In this document: in pieces, positions 29,278 to 37,302 of the stretch
Layout of the letters: the number at the start of each line of letters is the position of its first letter
Position numbering within the stretch: the first letter of the stretch is position 1
Assembly: GCA_910579965.1 (NCBI GenBank)
Contig: CAJTWF010000015.1
Location: 1 to 53,634, forward strand
DNA: 53,634 bases
Reading direction: 5' to 3'
From: an uncultured Oscillospiraceae bacterium
GTDB lineage: Bacteria; Bacillota; Clostridia; Oscillospirales; Oscillospiraceae
The notes under the pieces: model-generated
The model's database searches: none
Told to the model about the DNA's origin: nothing
What the model saw: only the letters and a program-made list of their open reading frames with translations
Position numbers and translations under genes: made by a program

Positions 29278-29544
29278 ATGAACGAATTAATGCAAGCTCT
29301 GTATACCTATTTAATTGACTATCAGCTGGAGGACTACTACGGCCAGACGGAATATGATGCCCGGCGGGAGAAGCGGGACCAGATTGGCCGTCAGCTGTGG
29401 GAGCAGCTGGGGCCGGAACAGCGGGAGCTGTTGGAGGCGCTCCAGCGGGCCTACGACTGTACCCAGCTGTCGGAGCTGGAGGCCATGTTCCTTGCAAGCT
29501 TTGACCAGTGCAAGGCCCTGGCGCTCACCCACGCGGTCCCGTAA
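29278..29544 (+). CDS. small hypothetical helical protein
   Basis: An 88-residue acidic, Leu/Glu/Gln-rich protein that should be all alpha-helical (YLIDYQLEDYYGQTEYDARREKRDQIGRQLWEQLGPEQRELLEALQ, then SELEAMFLASFDQC). It has no membrane span or known motif. AAAGGAG lies nine bases before the ATG. It is divergent from the XRE gene with which it shares a dyad operator, and both lie within the 46-bp inverted repeats. I do not recognise the family with certainty. Confidence 0.65.
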   Translation: MNELMQALYTYLIDYQLEDYYGQTEYDARREKRDQIGRQLWEQLGPEQRELLEALQRAYDCTQLSELEAMFLASFDQCKALALTHAVP

Positions 29545-29566
29545 GCCCCAGAGCAGCCAGGATATC

Positions 29567-29612
29567 CCCTCTAAAAGTTCTTTTTGATCCTTTTTCTTTC
29601 AAGAAAAAGGAT
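29567..29612 (-). repeat. 46-bp inverted repeat, right copy (also ruvB terminator)
   Basis: The inverted partner of 28782-28827. On the minus strand it begins six bases after the ruvB stop codon, with a 12-bp hairpin and T-rich tail, so it may end the ruv operon. Confidence 0.85.
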
Positions 29613-29617
29613 GTTGA

Positions 29618-30673
29618 CTAAAAGCTCAGCTGCTCCATCGCGCCCCCTGGGACGCTTAATCCCAGGTGCTGGTAGGCTTTTGCGGTGACGCACCGGCCCC
29701 GGGGGGTGCGGGTGAGAAAGCCGATCTGCATCAGATAGGGCTCGTACACGTCCTCCAGGGTCACCGCCTCCTCGTTGATGGTGGCGGCCAGGGTCTCCAG
29801 CCCCACCGGGCCGCCGCCGTAGTACTCGATCACGGCCCGGAGCATCCGGCGGTCAATGTTGTCCAGGCCCAGGCGGTCCACCTCCAGGGCGGTGAGGGCC
29901 TTGTCGGACAGCTCCTTGGTAATCACGCCGTCCCCCACCACCTGGGCGAAGTCCCGCACCCGGCGAAGCATCCGGTTGGCGATACGGGGGGTGCCCCGGC
30001 TGCGGCAGGCGATCTCCATGGCTCCGTCGGGCTCAATGGGCGCGTCCAGGATGCCGGCGGACCGGGTGACGATCAGGGCCAGCTCCCGGGGCGTGTACAG
30101 CTCCAGCCGCAGGGTCACGCCGAACCGGTCCCGGAGGGGCGCGGAGAGCTGGCCGGCCCGGGTAGTGGCCCCGATGAGGGTGAACTTGGGCAGATCCAGG
30201 CGGATGGAGTTGGCCGAGGGCCCCTTGCCAATGATAATATCAATGGCAAAATCCTCCATGGCCGGGTACAGCACCTCCTCCACGGAGCGGTTGAGGCGGT
30301 GGATCTCGTCCACAAACAGGATGTCGTTCTCATTGAGGTTTGTCAGCAGGGCCGCCAGATCCCCGGCCTTCTCAATGGCCGGGCCGGAGGTGATGCGGAC
30401 GTTGACCCCCATCTCATTGGCGATGATGCCGGACAGGGTGGTCTTGCCCAGGCCCGGAGGGCCGTGGAGCAGGACGTGGTCCAGGGGCTCGGAGCGCATC
30501 TTGGCCGCTTGGATGAATACCTCCAGATTGCCCTTTGCCTTCTCCTGGCCGATGTACTCCCGGAGGTTTTTGGGCCGCAGGGAGTACTCGTTCTCATCCT
30601 CGCGGGTGAGGGTAGTCGCCACAAGGGGCTCCTCCTCCACAAAGGGCTCCTTGCCGGAAAAGTCAATGCTCAC
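29618..30673 (-). CDS. ruvB: Holliday junction branch migration ATPase RuvB
   Basis: A 351-residue AAA+ motor. It has LRPKNLREYIGQEKAKGNLEVFI near residue 30, Walker A HGPPGLGKTTL near 70, Walker B ILFVDEIHRLNRSVEE near 118, sensor GATTRAGQLSAPLRDRFG near 170 and the C-terminal winged helix ending FLTRTPRGRCVTAKAYQHLG. Hexamers pump DNA through the RuvA-bound junction. Last gene of ruvC-ruvA-ruvB, 13 bases after ruvA. Confidence 0.97.
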   Translation of the reverse strand: MSIDFSGKEPFVEEEPLVATTLTREDENEYSLRPKNLREYIGQEKAKGNLEVFIQAAKMRSEPLDHVLLHGPPGLGKTTLSGIIANEMGVNVRITSGPAIEKAGDLAALLTNLNENDILFVDEIHRLNRSVEEVLYPAMEDFAIDIIIGKGPSANSIRLDLPKFTLIGATTRAGQLSAPLRDRFGVTLRLELYTPRELALIVTRSAGILDAPIEPDGAMEIACRSRGTPRIANRMLRRVRDFAQVVGDGVITKELSDKALTALEVDRLGLDNIDRRMLRAVIEYYGGGPVGLETLAATINEEAVTLEDVYEPYLMQIGFLTRTPRGRCVTAKAYQHLGLSVPGGAMEQLSF

Positions 30674-30686
30674 CGTTCACGCCCCC

Positions 30687-31292
30687 TCACTTCACCATAT
30701 TTTTCAGGGCCAGACGGATTACCTGCTCCAGGCTCTGGCCCTCGATGTCGATGCCCTTGAGGGCCACGTTGATCTCCGCCTGGGAGTAGCCCAGCACCGC
30801 CAGGGCGGCGGATGCCTCGCTGAGCTTGTTCTGGGGGATGATGGTCACGGCGGGCCCGGCCACGCTCTCCCCGGAGCCGGACACGGTCTGCCCCTTGGCC
30901 AGCTTGTCCTTCAGCTCCAGGATGATCCGCTGGGCAATGCGCTTGCCCACGCCGGGGGCGCGGGTGAGGGACTTCTCGTCCCCGGTGATGATGCTCATGG
31001 CCAGATCCGTGGGCGCGGAGGAGGAGAGGATAGCCAGGGCGGCCTTGGGCCCCACGCCGGAGACGGAGATGAGCTGCTGGAACAGCTTGAGCTCCTCCCG
31101 CCCGGCAAAGCCGTAGAGGTCCATGGCGTCCTCCCGGACGCTGAGGTAGGTGAAGAGCTTGACCTTGTCCCCCTTCTTGATCTGGGAGAGGGTGTAGGCC
31201 GTGGTGCGGCAGGCGTAGCCCACGCCGCCGCAGTCGATCACCGCCAGATAGGGCTCCACATGGGCCACGGTTCCGGAAACATAGTAGTACAT
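30687..31292 (-). CDS. ruvA: Holliday junction DNA-binding protein RuvA
   Basis: A 201-residue protein that binds four-way junctions as tetramer and loads RuvB. The N-terminal OB fold begins MYYYVSGTVAHVEPYLAVIDCGGVGY. Two helix-hairpin-helix motifs follow (LISVSGVGPKAALAIL near 72 and LTRAPGVGKRIAQRIILELKDK near 108), and the C-terminal domain III (AALAVLGYSQAEINVAL) contacts RuvB. It starts nine bases after ruvC. Confidence 0.97.
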   Translation of the reverse strand: MYYYVSGTVAHVEPYLAVIDCGGVGYACRTTAYTLSQIKKGDKVKLFTYLSVREDAMDLYGFAGREELKLFQQLISVSGVGPKAALAILSSSAPTDLAMSIITGDEKSLTRAPGVGKRIAQRIILELKDKLAKGQTVSGSGESVAGPAVTIIPQNKLSEASAALAVLGYSQAEINVALKGIDIEGQSLEQVIRLALKNMVK

Positions 31293-31301
31293 ACAATCTC
31301 C

Positions 31302-31823
31302 TTATCGGGTGTCGTATCGCCTGGGGTCAAAAACCCGCTCCATGTTGAGCAGGCTGGTGGCGCTGCGGCCGTGGCAGATGGCGATCGCCAGCGCGTCGGC
31401 GGCGTCGTCCGGGCGGGGGATCTCCTTCATCTTCAAAAGCCGCTGGGTCATGAGCATGACCTGCCGCTTGTCCGCGCCGCCGTAGCCCGCCACGGCCTGC
31501 TTGACCTGCATGGGGGTGTACTCGAACACCGGCACCCCGGACCGCTCCGCCTCCAGCAGGATCACGCCCCTGCCGTGGGCCACGGCAATGCCGGTGGTGA
31601 TATTTTTTGAGAAGAACAGCTCCTCCACCGCTATCTCGTCGGGCTTGAACTGCTCAATAAGCTGGTTCATGTCCTGGGAGATCTGGTAGAGGCGGGTGGA
31701 CAGGGGCAGGCCCGCCGGGGTGGTAATCACACCGTAGCGGAGCAGCCGGGAGCGGGCGCGTTCCGCCTCCACCAGCCCGAAGCCGATGGTGGCCACGCCG
31801 GGGTCTATGCCTAATATGCGCAT
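31302..31823 (-). CDS. ruvC: Holliday junction resolvase RuvC
   Basis: A 173-residue endonuclease that cuts junctions symmetrically. It begins MRILGIDPGVATIGFG, where the Asp is the first catalytic acid. EELFFSKNITTG near 66 gives the second, and KQAVAGYGGADKRQV plus the terminal DDAADALAIAICH the last two. I chose the ATG at 31823 because AAGGAG lies eight bases before it; the longer frame from 31853 is not needed. First gene of the ruv operon. Confidence 0.95.
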   Translation of the reverse strand: MRILGIDPGVATIGFGLVEAERARSRLLRYGVITTPAGLPLSTRLYQISQDMNQLIEQFKPDEIAVEELFFSKNITTGIAVAHGRGVILLEAERSGVPVFEYTPMQVKQAVAGYGGADKRQVMLMTQRLLKMKEIPRPDDAADALAIAICHGRSATSLLNMERVFDPRRYDTR

Positions 31824-31853
31824 GGGGGCGGCTCCTTTTTCATACTGCTCCAT

Positions 31854-31882
31854 ATTCTAACATCTGTATGATAAAAAAACAA
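31854..31882 (-). promoter_or_regulatory. possible ruvC promoter
   Basis: Minus strand: TTGTTT, a 17-bp spacer, TAGAAT. It overlaps the T-run of the preceding terminator. Confidence 0.35.
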
Positions 31883-31909
31883 GCTGATTCTTTGAAAAAA
31901 TCAGCTTGT
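31871..31909 (-). terminator. terminator before the ruv operon
   Basis: ACAAGCTGATT and AATCAGCTTGT form an 11-bp stem, followed on the minus strand by seven T. It ends transcription arriving from metH. Confidence 0.85.
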
Positions 31910-31955
31910 ACGATGCTCGCCCCCGCTCTATATTCAGGTTATAAGGACCACTGAA

Positions 31956-32039
31956 GTTTTTCTTTTTGATTCTTTTTCCGCAGGCCGCTTGCGGCCCAGG
32001 CTCGCCGAAGGCGATGCTTGTTCACAAAGAAAAAGAATG
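31956..32039 (-). repeat. third copy of the ATTCTTTTTC hairpin repeat, with inserted loop
   Basis: On the minus strand it reads ATTCTTTTTCTTTGTG, then about 45 GC-rich bases with their own stem-loops, then GGAAAAAGAATCAAAAAGAA. The outer arms are the same as in the 46-bp repeats at 28782 and 29567. It sits directly after the metH stop codon. Confidence 0.7.
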
Positions 32040-32040
32040 A

Positions 32041-34377
32041 TTACTTCCCGAACACCTCTGCGGCCACCCGTGCGGACTGGGCGGCGTCCCTGGTGTAGTA
32101 GTCCGCGCCGATTCTGTCGGCAAAGGACTGGGTGACCACCGCGCCGCCCACCATGACCTTGCAGGGCGCGCCGGCCTCCCGCAGGGCCCGGATGGTGACG
32201 GCGATGTTCTGGGCCGTGGTGGTCATGAGGGACGAGAGGCCCACCAGGGGGGCCCTGGTCTCCAGCGCCGCCGCCACAACCGTCTCCGGGGCCACGTCCC
32301 GGCCCAGGTCCAGCACCCGGTAGCCGTAGTTCTCCAGAAGCATTTTCACAATATTCTTGCCGATGTCGTGGACGTCCCCCTGGACCGTGGCCAGCAGGAT
32401 GGTCCCCCGCTCCCCCGTCCCCCGGGGCATGCTGGCGCGGACCATATCGCAGGCGGTTCTGGCCGCCTCGGCGGAGGCCATCAGCTGGGGCAGAAACACC
32501 TCCCCCGCCTCGTAGCCCTCCCCCACCCGGTCCAGGGCGGGGAGAATCAGACCGGTGACGATCTCCATGGGCGGAAGCCTGCCCAGCAGCTCCTGGACTG
32601 CTGCCGGGACCTCCCCCTTCCGGCCGCTGGCGACGAGGCTCTGGAGCAGCTTCTCCGGGTCCTCCGGGGCGGGGGCGGCGGTCCGGGTCCCGCTGTGGCG
32701 GGCGATATAGGCGGCGCAGCCGGGGTCCTCCCCCATAAGCACCCGGGCCCCGTCCAGGGCGTCCCGGACTGCGGGGGAGCCGGTGTTGACGATGGGCACG
32801 TTGAGCCCGGCGGCCAGACAGGCGGAGAGGAATGCGCAGTTGAGGGCGTCCCGCCCCGGCAGGCCGTGGCTGACGTTGGACACGCCCAGCACGGTTTTGT
32901 ATCCCGCCTGACGGACCAGGCGGATGGCCTCCGCCGCCGCCATGGCGGATTGGGGGTTCACCGAGGCCGCCATAGCCAGACAGTCAATGAGAATATCTTC
33001 CCGGCGCACCCCCGCCTCCTCCGCCGTCCGGGCGATCCGAAGGGCGGTGGCGGCCCGGGCCTCCGGGCTGTCGCTGATTCCCTGCCCGTCCAGGGCCAGG
33101 ACGATGAGCCCCGTGCCGTACTTCACCGCCAGGGGCAGCATACTGGCGAGGCTCTCCGGCGTGCCGTTGACGGAGTTGAGGACGGGCCGGCCCCGGCACA
33201 CCCGCAGGGCCTCCTCCAGGGCCGCCGGATCGGAGCAGTCGATGACCAGGGGCAGGGGCGACACCTTCTGGATGGCCAGCACCAGCTGGGGCAGGGCCTC
33301 CCCCTCGTCGATGTCCGGCAGGCCCGCGTTGACCACCAGCAGGTCCGCCCCCTCCTCCTGCTGGGCGATGGCAGCCTCGCCGGCGTAGTCCCAGTTCTTT
33401 TCATAGAGGGCCATGCGCATTTTGGGCCGGCCCGTGGGGTTGATCCGCTCCCCCACCGTCGCGATGGAGGTCTCTGTCAGGGTCCGCACCCCCTGCCAGC
33501 CGCACAGGCGGCAGAGCCTGTCCGGCTTTTGCCGGGGCGGGCCCTCCCAGCCGTCCAGCAGGGCGCGAAGGGCCCGGATGTGGTCCGGCGTGGTGCCGCA
33601 GCAGCCGCCCAGGATGGACGCGCCGCTCCGCAGGAAGTCCCGGGCACAGCGGGCAAACTCCTCCGGTCCCACATCGTACACCGTCTCCCCGCCCTCCATG
33701 CGGGGCAGGCCCGCGTTGGGCTGAACGGCCACCGGCAGATGGGTGGCGCGGAGCATCTCCTCCAGGGCCGGCCCCAGCTCCCGGGGCCCCACGGAGCAGT
33801 TGAGCCCCACCCCGTCCGCCCCCAGTGCGGTGAGGGTGACGGCGGCGGCGGCCGGGTCCACCCCTAAAAAGGTCCTGCCGTCCGCGCCGAAGGTCATGGT
33901 TGCCAGCACCGGGAGGCGGGTGTTCTCCTTTGCCGCCAGCAGGGCGGCTTTGGCCTCCAGCAGATCGCCCATGGTCTCGATGAGCACCAGATCCGCCCCC
34001 GCCTGCTCCCCTGCCGTGACGATCTCCGCAAAGAGCTCGTAGGCCCTCTGGAAGCTGAGGGGACCGAAGGGCTTCAGCAGCGTCCCCAGGGGGCCCACGT
34101 CCAGGGCCGCCAGCTTCCCCCCGGCCCGGCGGGCCAGGGATATGCCGGCGGCGATATAGGGGGCCGGGTCCTCCCCCAGCTTCTGACGGCTGGCGCCAAA
34201 GGTGTTGGCGGTGATGATGTCCGCCCCTGCGGCGGCGTAGGCGGCGTGGACGGCCTCCACGGCCGCCGGGTTTGTGAGGTTCAGCGTCTCCGGGGCCTGC
34301 CCCGGCTCCAGCCCGGAGCCCTGGAGCATGGTGCCCATGCCCCCGTCCAGCAGGAGGCGTCGGTTGAGATCAAGCAT
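32041..34377 (-). CDS. metH: cobalamin-dependent methionine synthase, short form without reactivation domain
   Basis: A 778-residue modular enzyme that makes methionine from homocysteine and methyltetrahydrofolate. Homocysteine-binding barrel: residues 1-285, with LLLDGGMGTMLQ and zinc Cys in GLNCSVG and GGCCGTTP. Pterin barrel: about 300-555, with TVGERINPTG. Cap and cobalamin domain: about 570-778, with the B12-His motif DVHDIGKNIV and the GLSSLMTTT loop. The C-terminal AdoMet activation domain of E. coli MetH is absent, as in many anaerobes, which use a separate activator. None is seen in the window. It lies 23 bases after the SDR gene in an operon. Confidence 0.93.
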   Translation of the reverse strand: MLDLNRRLLLDGGMGTMLQGSGLEPGQAPETLNLTNPAAVEAVHAAYAAAGADIITANTFGASRQKLGEDPAPYIAAGISLARRAGGKLAALDVGPLGTLLKPFGPLSFQRAYELFAEIVTAGEQAGADLVLIETMGDLLEAKAALLAAKENTRLPVLATMTFGADGRTFLGVDPAAAAVTLTALGADGVGLNCSVGPRELGPALEEMLRATHLPVAVQPNAGLPRMEGGETVYDVGPEEFARCARDFLRSGASILGGCCGTTPDHIRALRALLDGWEGPPRQKPDRLCRLCGWQGVRTLTETSIATVGERINPTGRPKMRMALYEKNWDYAGEAAIAQQEEGADLLVVNAGLPDIDEGEALPQLVLAIQKVSPLPLVIDCSDPAALEEALRVCRGRPVLNSVNGTPESLASMLPLAVKYGTGLIVLALDGQGISDSPEARAATALRIARTAEEAGVRREDILIDCLAMAASVNPQSAMAAAEAIRLVRQAGYKTVLGVSNVSHGLPGRDALNCAFLSACLAAGLNVPIVNTGSPAVRDALDGARVLMGEDPGCAAYIARHSGTRTAAPAPEDPEKLLQSLVASGRKGEVPAAVQELLGRLPPMEIVTGLILPALDRVGEGYEAGEVFLPQLMASAEAARTACDMVRASMPRGTGERGTILLATVQGDVHDIGKNIVKMLLENYGYRVLDLGRDVAPETVVAAALETRAPLVGLSSLMTTTAQNIAVTIRALREAGAPCKVMVGGAVVTQSFADRIGADYYTRDAAQSARVAAEVFGK

Positions 34378-34400
34378 GGCGTTGCTCCTATCCTTTGTCG

Positions 34401-35213
34401 TTATTGACTGCGTTCTGTTTTGAGCGCGGACAACACATGGGAAACCGTCATTTGCAGATCAGCGGGGATCTCCCCCCTGGCGGGCAGCACGGCGAAAAAC
34501 GCCTCCTCTTCCGCCGGCTCCGGCGCAAATACCGGCGGCGGGATGTGCAGCGCCCGGCAGACCATCTCCTCAAAGGCGGCGTAATTCACCGTGTCCGTGG
34601 TCCCCACATGGAAAATCCCGTGCAGCTCCCGGCTGAGAACGTACCTTGCGTAGTCCCCGATCTGGTCTGCCAGGGTGACGTTGATCGTATAGCCGGGGTA
34701 AGTGGGGTGGGGCTCCCCGCTTTCGCTGCTGCGCCGGAGCTGCCGGACCCGCGGACAGCCGGGGCTCCAGACGGCGGCCAGGCGAAAGACCGTCAGCTGC
34801 TCCCCGAGCAGCCGCCCCAGCATCGCCTCGCAGTCCCGCTTGAAGACGCCGTAGTCCGACGCCGGCGCGGGCGGATCCGCCTCTGTCCAGGGCTGGGTCA
34901 GGCGGCCGTCAAACACATTGGCCGTGGACATGTACAGCAGCCGCTTATCCTTCCCGGCCAGCCACTCCGCCAGCGCCCTGTGAAAGGTGATCTGCGCCGG
35001 ATAGTCCCCCCGGACGGAGGAGATCACTACGTCCGGATTCTCCCGCAGGAGGACCTCTTTCAGCGCCTCCGGCGCCTCCACAGGCAGGCAGTACCCGTTT
35101 TCCGGCGCACAGCGGCCCGCCGCCGGTATGATTTGATAGTCCTCCTCCAGGCGGCCGGCAGCGGCCCGGCCAACCAAGCCGGTGGCTCCCAGCAGCAGCG
35201 CCCTCTTTTTCAT
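34401..35213 (-). CDS. SDR-family NAD(P)-binding protein, RmlD-like
   Basis: A 270-residue extended short-chain dehydrogenase-like protein. It has the Rossmann motif LLGATGLVGRAAAG near residue 7, the LLYMSTANVFDG strand near 92 and a catalytic-type YGVFK near 121 (YxxxK). RmlD and MAT2B-like relatives reduce nucleotide sugars or bind methionine adenosyltransferase. It sits directly upstream of metH in one operon, which hints at a link to methionine metabolism, but this is inference. No sugar-nucleotide genes are near. Confidence 0.75.
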   Translation of the reverse strand: MKKRALLLGATGLVGRAAAGRLEEDYQIIPAAGRCAPENGYCLPVEAPEALKEVLLRENPDVVISSVRGDYPAQITFHRALAEWLAGKDKRLLYMSTANVFDGRLTQPWTEADPPAPASDYGVFKRDCEAMLGRLLGEQLTVFRLAAVWSPGCPRVRQLRRSSESGEPHPTYPGYTINVTLADQIGDYARYVLSRELHGIFHVGTTDTVNYAAFEEMVCRALHIPPPVFAPEPAEEEAFFAVLPARGEIPADLQMTVSHVLSALKTERSQ

Positions 35214-35261
35214 AGACGTCTCCTCCCCGTTGAATCCCTCTGTTTTTTTCCTTGTCCTGAT

Positions 35262-35281
35262 CCCTCTGGGGCCCCAGAGGG
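35262..35281. promoter_or_regulatory. perfect 20-bp palindrome upstream of the SDR-metH operon
   Basis: CCCTCTGGGG followed by its exact complement, about 50 bases upstream of the SDR start codon. No T-run follows, so an operator is more likely than a terminator. Confidence 0.45.
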
Positions 35282-35325
35282 CACGCCTGTCCGCAAAAGA
35301 GGCGGGCAGAGAATCCCCGTCATAA

Positions 35326-35353
35326 GAAAAGCGGCAGAGGCTCTCACCTCTGC
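35326..35353 (-). terminator. terminator after xerD
   Basis: GCAGAGG/CCTCTGC stem with a T-rich tail on the minus strand, 10 bases after the xerD stop. Confidence 0.7.
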
Positions 35354-35362
35354 ACTCCTCTC

Positions 35363-36247
35363 CTATGCCCTGGGGTGGGCCTTATGATAGACGTCCTGGA
35401 GCTTCTGCTTGACCATGTGGGAGTATATCTGGGTGGAGGATATATCCGCGTGGCCCAGCATCTCCTGAATGGAGCGCAGATCCGCCCCATTCTCCAGCAG
35501 ATGGGCAGCAAAGGAGTGGCGCAGGGTGTGCGGGGTGATGTCCTTGTCAATCTGCGCCTTCTCCTGGTAGTATTTAACGATCTTCCAGAACCCCTGCCGG
35601 CTCATGCGCTCGCCGCTCATATTCACAAAGAGCGCCGGCTCCCTGGGCGTCAGCACCAGCTGGGGCCGTATGTCCCGAACGTAGTCCGTCAGCGCCTTCA
35701 CCGCCGCCGCGTACAGGGGGATGATCCGCTCCTTTCCCCTGCTGACGCACCGGATGAGCCCCGCCGGCAGATTCACGTCCTCCACGTTCAGCCCGATCAG
35801 CTCGCTGACCCGGATGCCCGTGGCGTACAGCAGCTCCAGCATGGCGTGGTCCCGGTAGCCCTTGGGGTCCACGCACTGGGGCTGCTCCAGAAACAGATCC
35901 ACCTCCTTGCCCGAGAGGATCTGGGGCAGCTTCCGCTCCGTGCGCACCGCCGCCGTGTGCTTGGCCGGGTTGGACCGGACCACGCCCTGGCTGAGAAGGT
36001 AGCTGTAAAAGCTCTTCAGGGAGGCCACGCTCCTGGCCACGCTGGCAGCAGACTTGCCCCTGCCGGTCATATAGGCTATGTACCGCTCAATGTGCTCCTG
36101 GGCGCACTGGAGCAGCTCCGTCTCCTCCACCTCCTCGAGGTAGCGGCAAAACTGGGTTACGTCTCGGACATAGGATGTGATCGTGTTGTCCGAGGAGCAC
36201 CGCTCCAGACGCAGATAGGACGCGTATTCCCCGATATAATCTGCCAA
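35363..36247 (-). CDS. xerD: site-specific tyrosine recombinase XerD
   Basis: A 294-residue recombinase of normal Xer length that resolves chromosome dimers. The N-terminal domain starts YIGEYASYLRLERCSSDNTITSYVRDV. The catalytic set is Arg in GIRVSELIGLN near 147, Lys in CVSRGKERIIPL, TLRHSFAAHLLENGADLRSIQEMLGH near 245-270 and Tyr in TQIYSHM. It is paired with spoIIM upstream, the same neighbourhood as xerD (ripX) in Bacillus. A dif-like XerD arm is found at 37093-37103. Confidence 0.92.
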   Translation of the reverse strand: MADYIGEYASYLRLERCSSDNTITSYVRDVTQFCRYLEEVEETELLQCAQEHIERYIAYMTGRGKSAASVARSVASLKSFYSYLLSQGVVRSNPAKHTAAVRTERKLPQILSGKEVDLFLEQPQCVDPKGYRDHAMLELLYATGIRVSELIGLNVEDVNLPAGLIRCVSRGKERIIPLYAAAVKALTDYVRDIRPQLVLTPREPALFVNMSGERMSRQGFWKIVKYYQEKAQIDKDITPHTLRHSFAAHLLENGADLRSIQEMLGHADISSTQIYSHMVKQKLQDVYHKAHPRA

Positions 36248-36265
36248 AGCAGCCCCCTCCCTTCC

Positions 36266-36907
36266 TCATGATGGTAAAACCTCCCCCAGCGCAAGGCGGA
36301 ACAGGAGAGGCGTTAAAAACCGTTCGCAGAACATGCCAACGGTTAATATCACGGCACACAACACAAACAGCAGCAGATACCGGCTCCCGTACAGGACCGG
36401 CGAGGAGCGCTTCCCCCGCCCGAAGGACAGGGCGAACAGCTCCGTGGACATGGGCCAGGCCGCCCCCGCCAGCGCGAAGAAGCAGGGCAGGGTGAACACC
36501 AGGCGCACCATGAAAATCCCCATGGCAAGCAGCACCCCCGCCCGGCCGTAGCAGCGCACAAAGCAGGAGACCGCGTACATGGTCAAAAATCCGAATGTCC
36601 CCGCCAGGGCCGGGATCAGCGCCACCCCGGCGGAGGAGAACCCCAAAAGAAAAACCAGCGCCGCGTACCCGAAGTAGGTCACCGCGCACCGGAGCATGGA
36701 CACCGCCACGCCCCCCGCGTCGTACACAGCGCAGTAGTCGCTCAAATACTGCTCCAGCGCCCGCCTGGTATCCGGGCTCCAGGCGCCGGCGTACAGGTAG
36801 CCCGCCAGGGCCCCAGCCAGAAACAGCAGGGCCAGCACCCCGCTCCGCAGCAGCTCCGGGTCCCAGCCGCCCAGCCGGATCGTCCGCAGAACCGTCCGTC
36901 CACGCAT
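36266..36907 (-). CDS. spoIIM: stage II sporulation protein M-like
   Basis: A 213-residue membrane protein with five or six hydrophobic segments and no other domain. SpoIIM works with SpoIID and SpoIIP in septal peptidoglycan hydrolysis during engulfment. The match is by membrane layout (FLLGFSSAGVALIPALAGTFGFL in the centre, glycine-rich), length, and position directly before xerD. Sequence identity is not obvious by eye, so a general SpoIIM/UPF-type membrane protein remains possible. Confidence 0.65.
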   Translation of the reverse strand: MRGRTVLRTIRLGGWDPELLRSGVLALLFLAGALAGYLYAGAWSPDTRRALEQYLSDYCAVYDAGGVAVSMLRCAVTYFGYAALVFLLGFSSAGVALIPALAGTFGFLTMYAVSCFVRCYGRAGVLLAMGIFMVRLVFTLPCFFALAGAAWPMSTELFALSFGRGKRSSPVLYGSRYLLLFVLCAVILTVGMFCERFLTPLLFRLALGEVLPS

Positions 36908-37003
36908 CTTCCATCACCTCTCCACCAGCATATGCGCTGTGGACAAGTTTTAGAAGCGGTCTTATGTGGACCGGGCTCCCGCAGCTTGGGTGCGGCTTCT
37001 ATA

Positions 37004-37032
37004 AATATAGTTCAAATCCGTTGTTTTCGCAA
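37004..37032 (-). promoter_or_regulatory. promoter of the spoIIM-xerD operon
   Basis: Minus strand: TTGCGA (37032-37027), a 17-bp spacer, TATATT (37009-37004). Confidence 0.5.
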
Positions 37033-37075
37033 GGGAAAAACCGCCGCGCTGTCCTTTTTCGTCATTTATGCCAAA

Positions 37076-37103
37076 ACCTTATGCCAATAATGTTATGTAA
37101 ACT
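37076..37103 (+). other. dif-like sequence with a perfect XerD arm
   Basis: TTATGTAAACT (37093-37103) equals the XerD-binding arm of the Bacillus subtilis dif site as I recall it. The expected six-base centre (ATAATG) precedes it, but the XerC arm (ACCTTATGCCA) matches poorly. It lies 830 bases upstream of xerD. Chance is not excluded. Confidence 0.3.
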
Positions 37104-37302
37104 TCCTTGACCTGAAACGCATCTCGCCCCGTCCCATGGCCCCGCCTGGAATATTTAGTGCCCTCTCCTGCGGGCGGGCACCACATCTGGGACCAGCGGC
37201 CAATACGCTTTGTAATCGTCCCGCTGGCCCGGGGAGGCGGCCCGGCCAGCGGGATTTTTCCATTTTTGTCTATTTTTCCACCTTGACAGATCCCGCCCGG
37301 CC
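37104..37302. other. intergenic stretch with stem-loops, possible small RNA
   Basis: The 395 bases between spoIIM and TIGR04086 hold no credible gene. GTGCCC (37158-37163) can pair with a GGGCAC (37185-37190). A strong plus-strand terminator ends at 37259 although no plus-strand gene precedes it. A plus-strand small RNA is possible, but no clear promoter was seen. Confidence 0.3.
37219..37259 (+). terminator. plus-strand terminator without an obvious gene
   Basis: TCCCGCTGGCC (37219-37229) pairs with GGCCAGCGGGA (37244-37254), followed by TTTTT. On the minus strand it lies 44 bases past the TIGR04086 stop but has no T-run there. Confidence 0.6.

Noticed and set aside
35214..35362. Cobalamin or SAM riboswitch before the SDR-metH operon
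   Set aside because: The region is short and explained by a palindrome and the xerD terminator; no B12-box or SAM core was seen.
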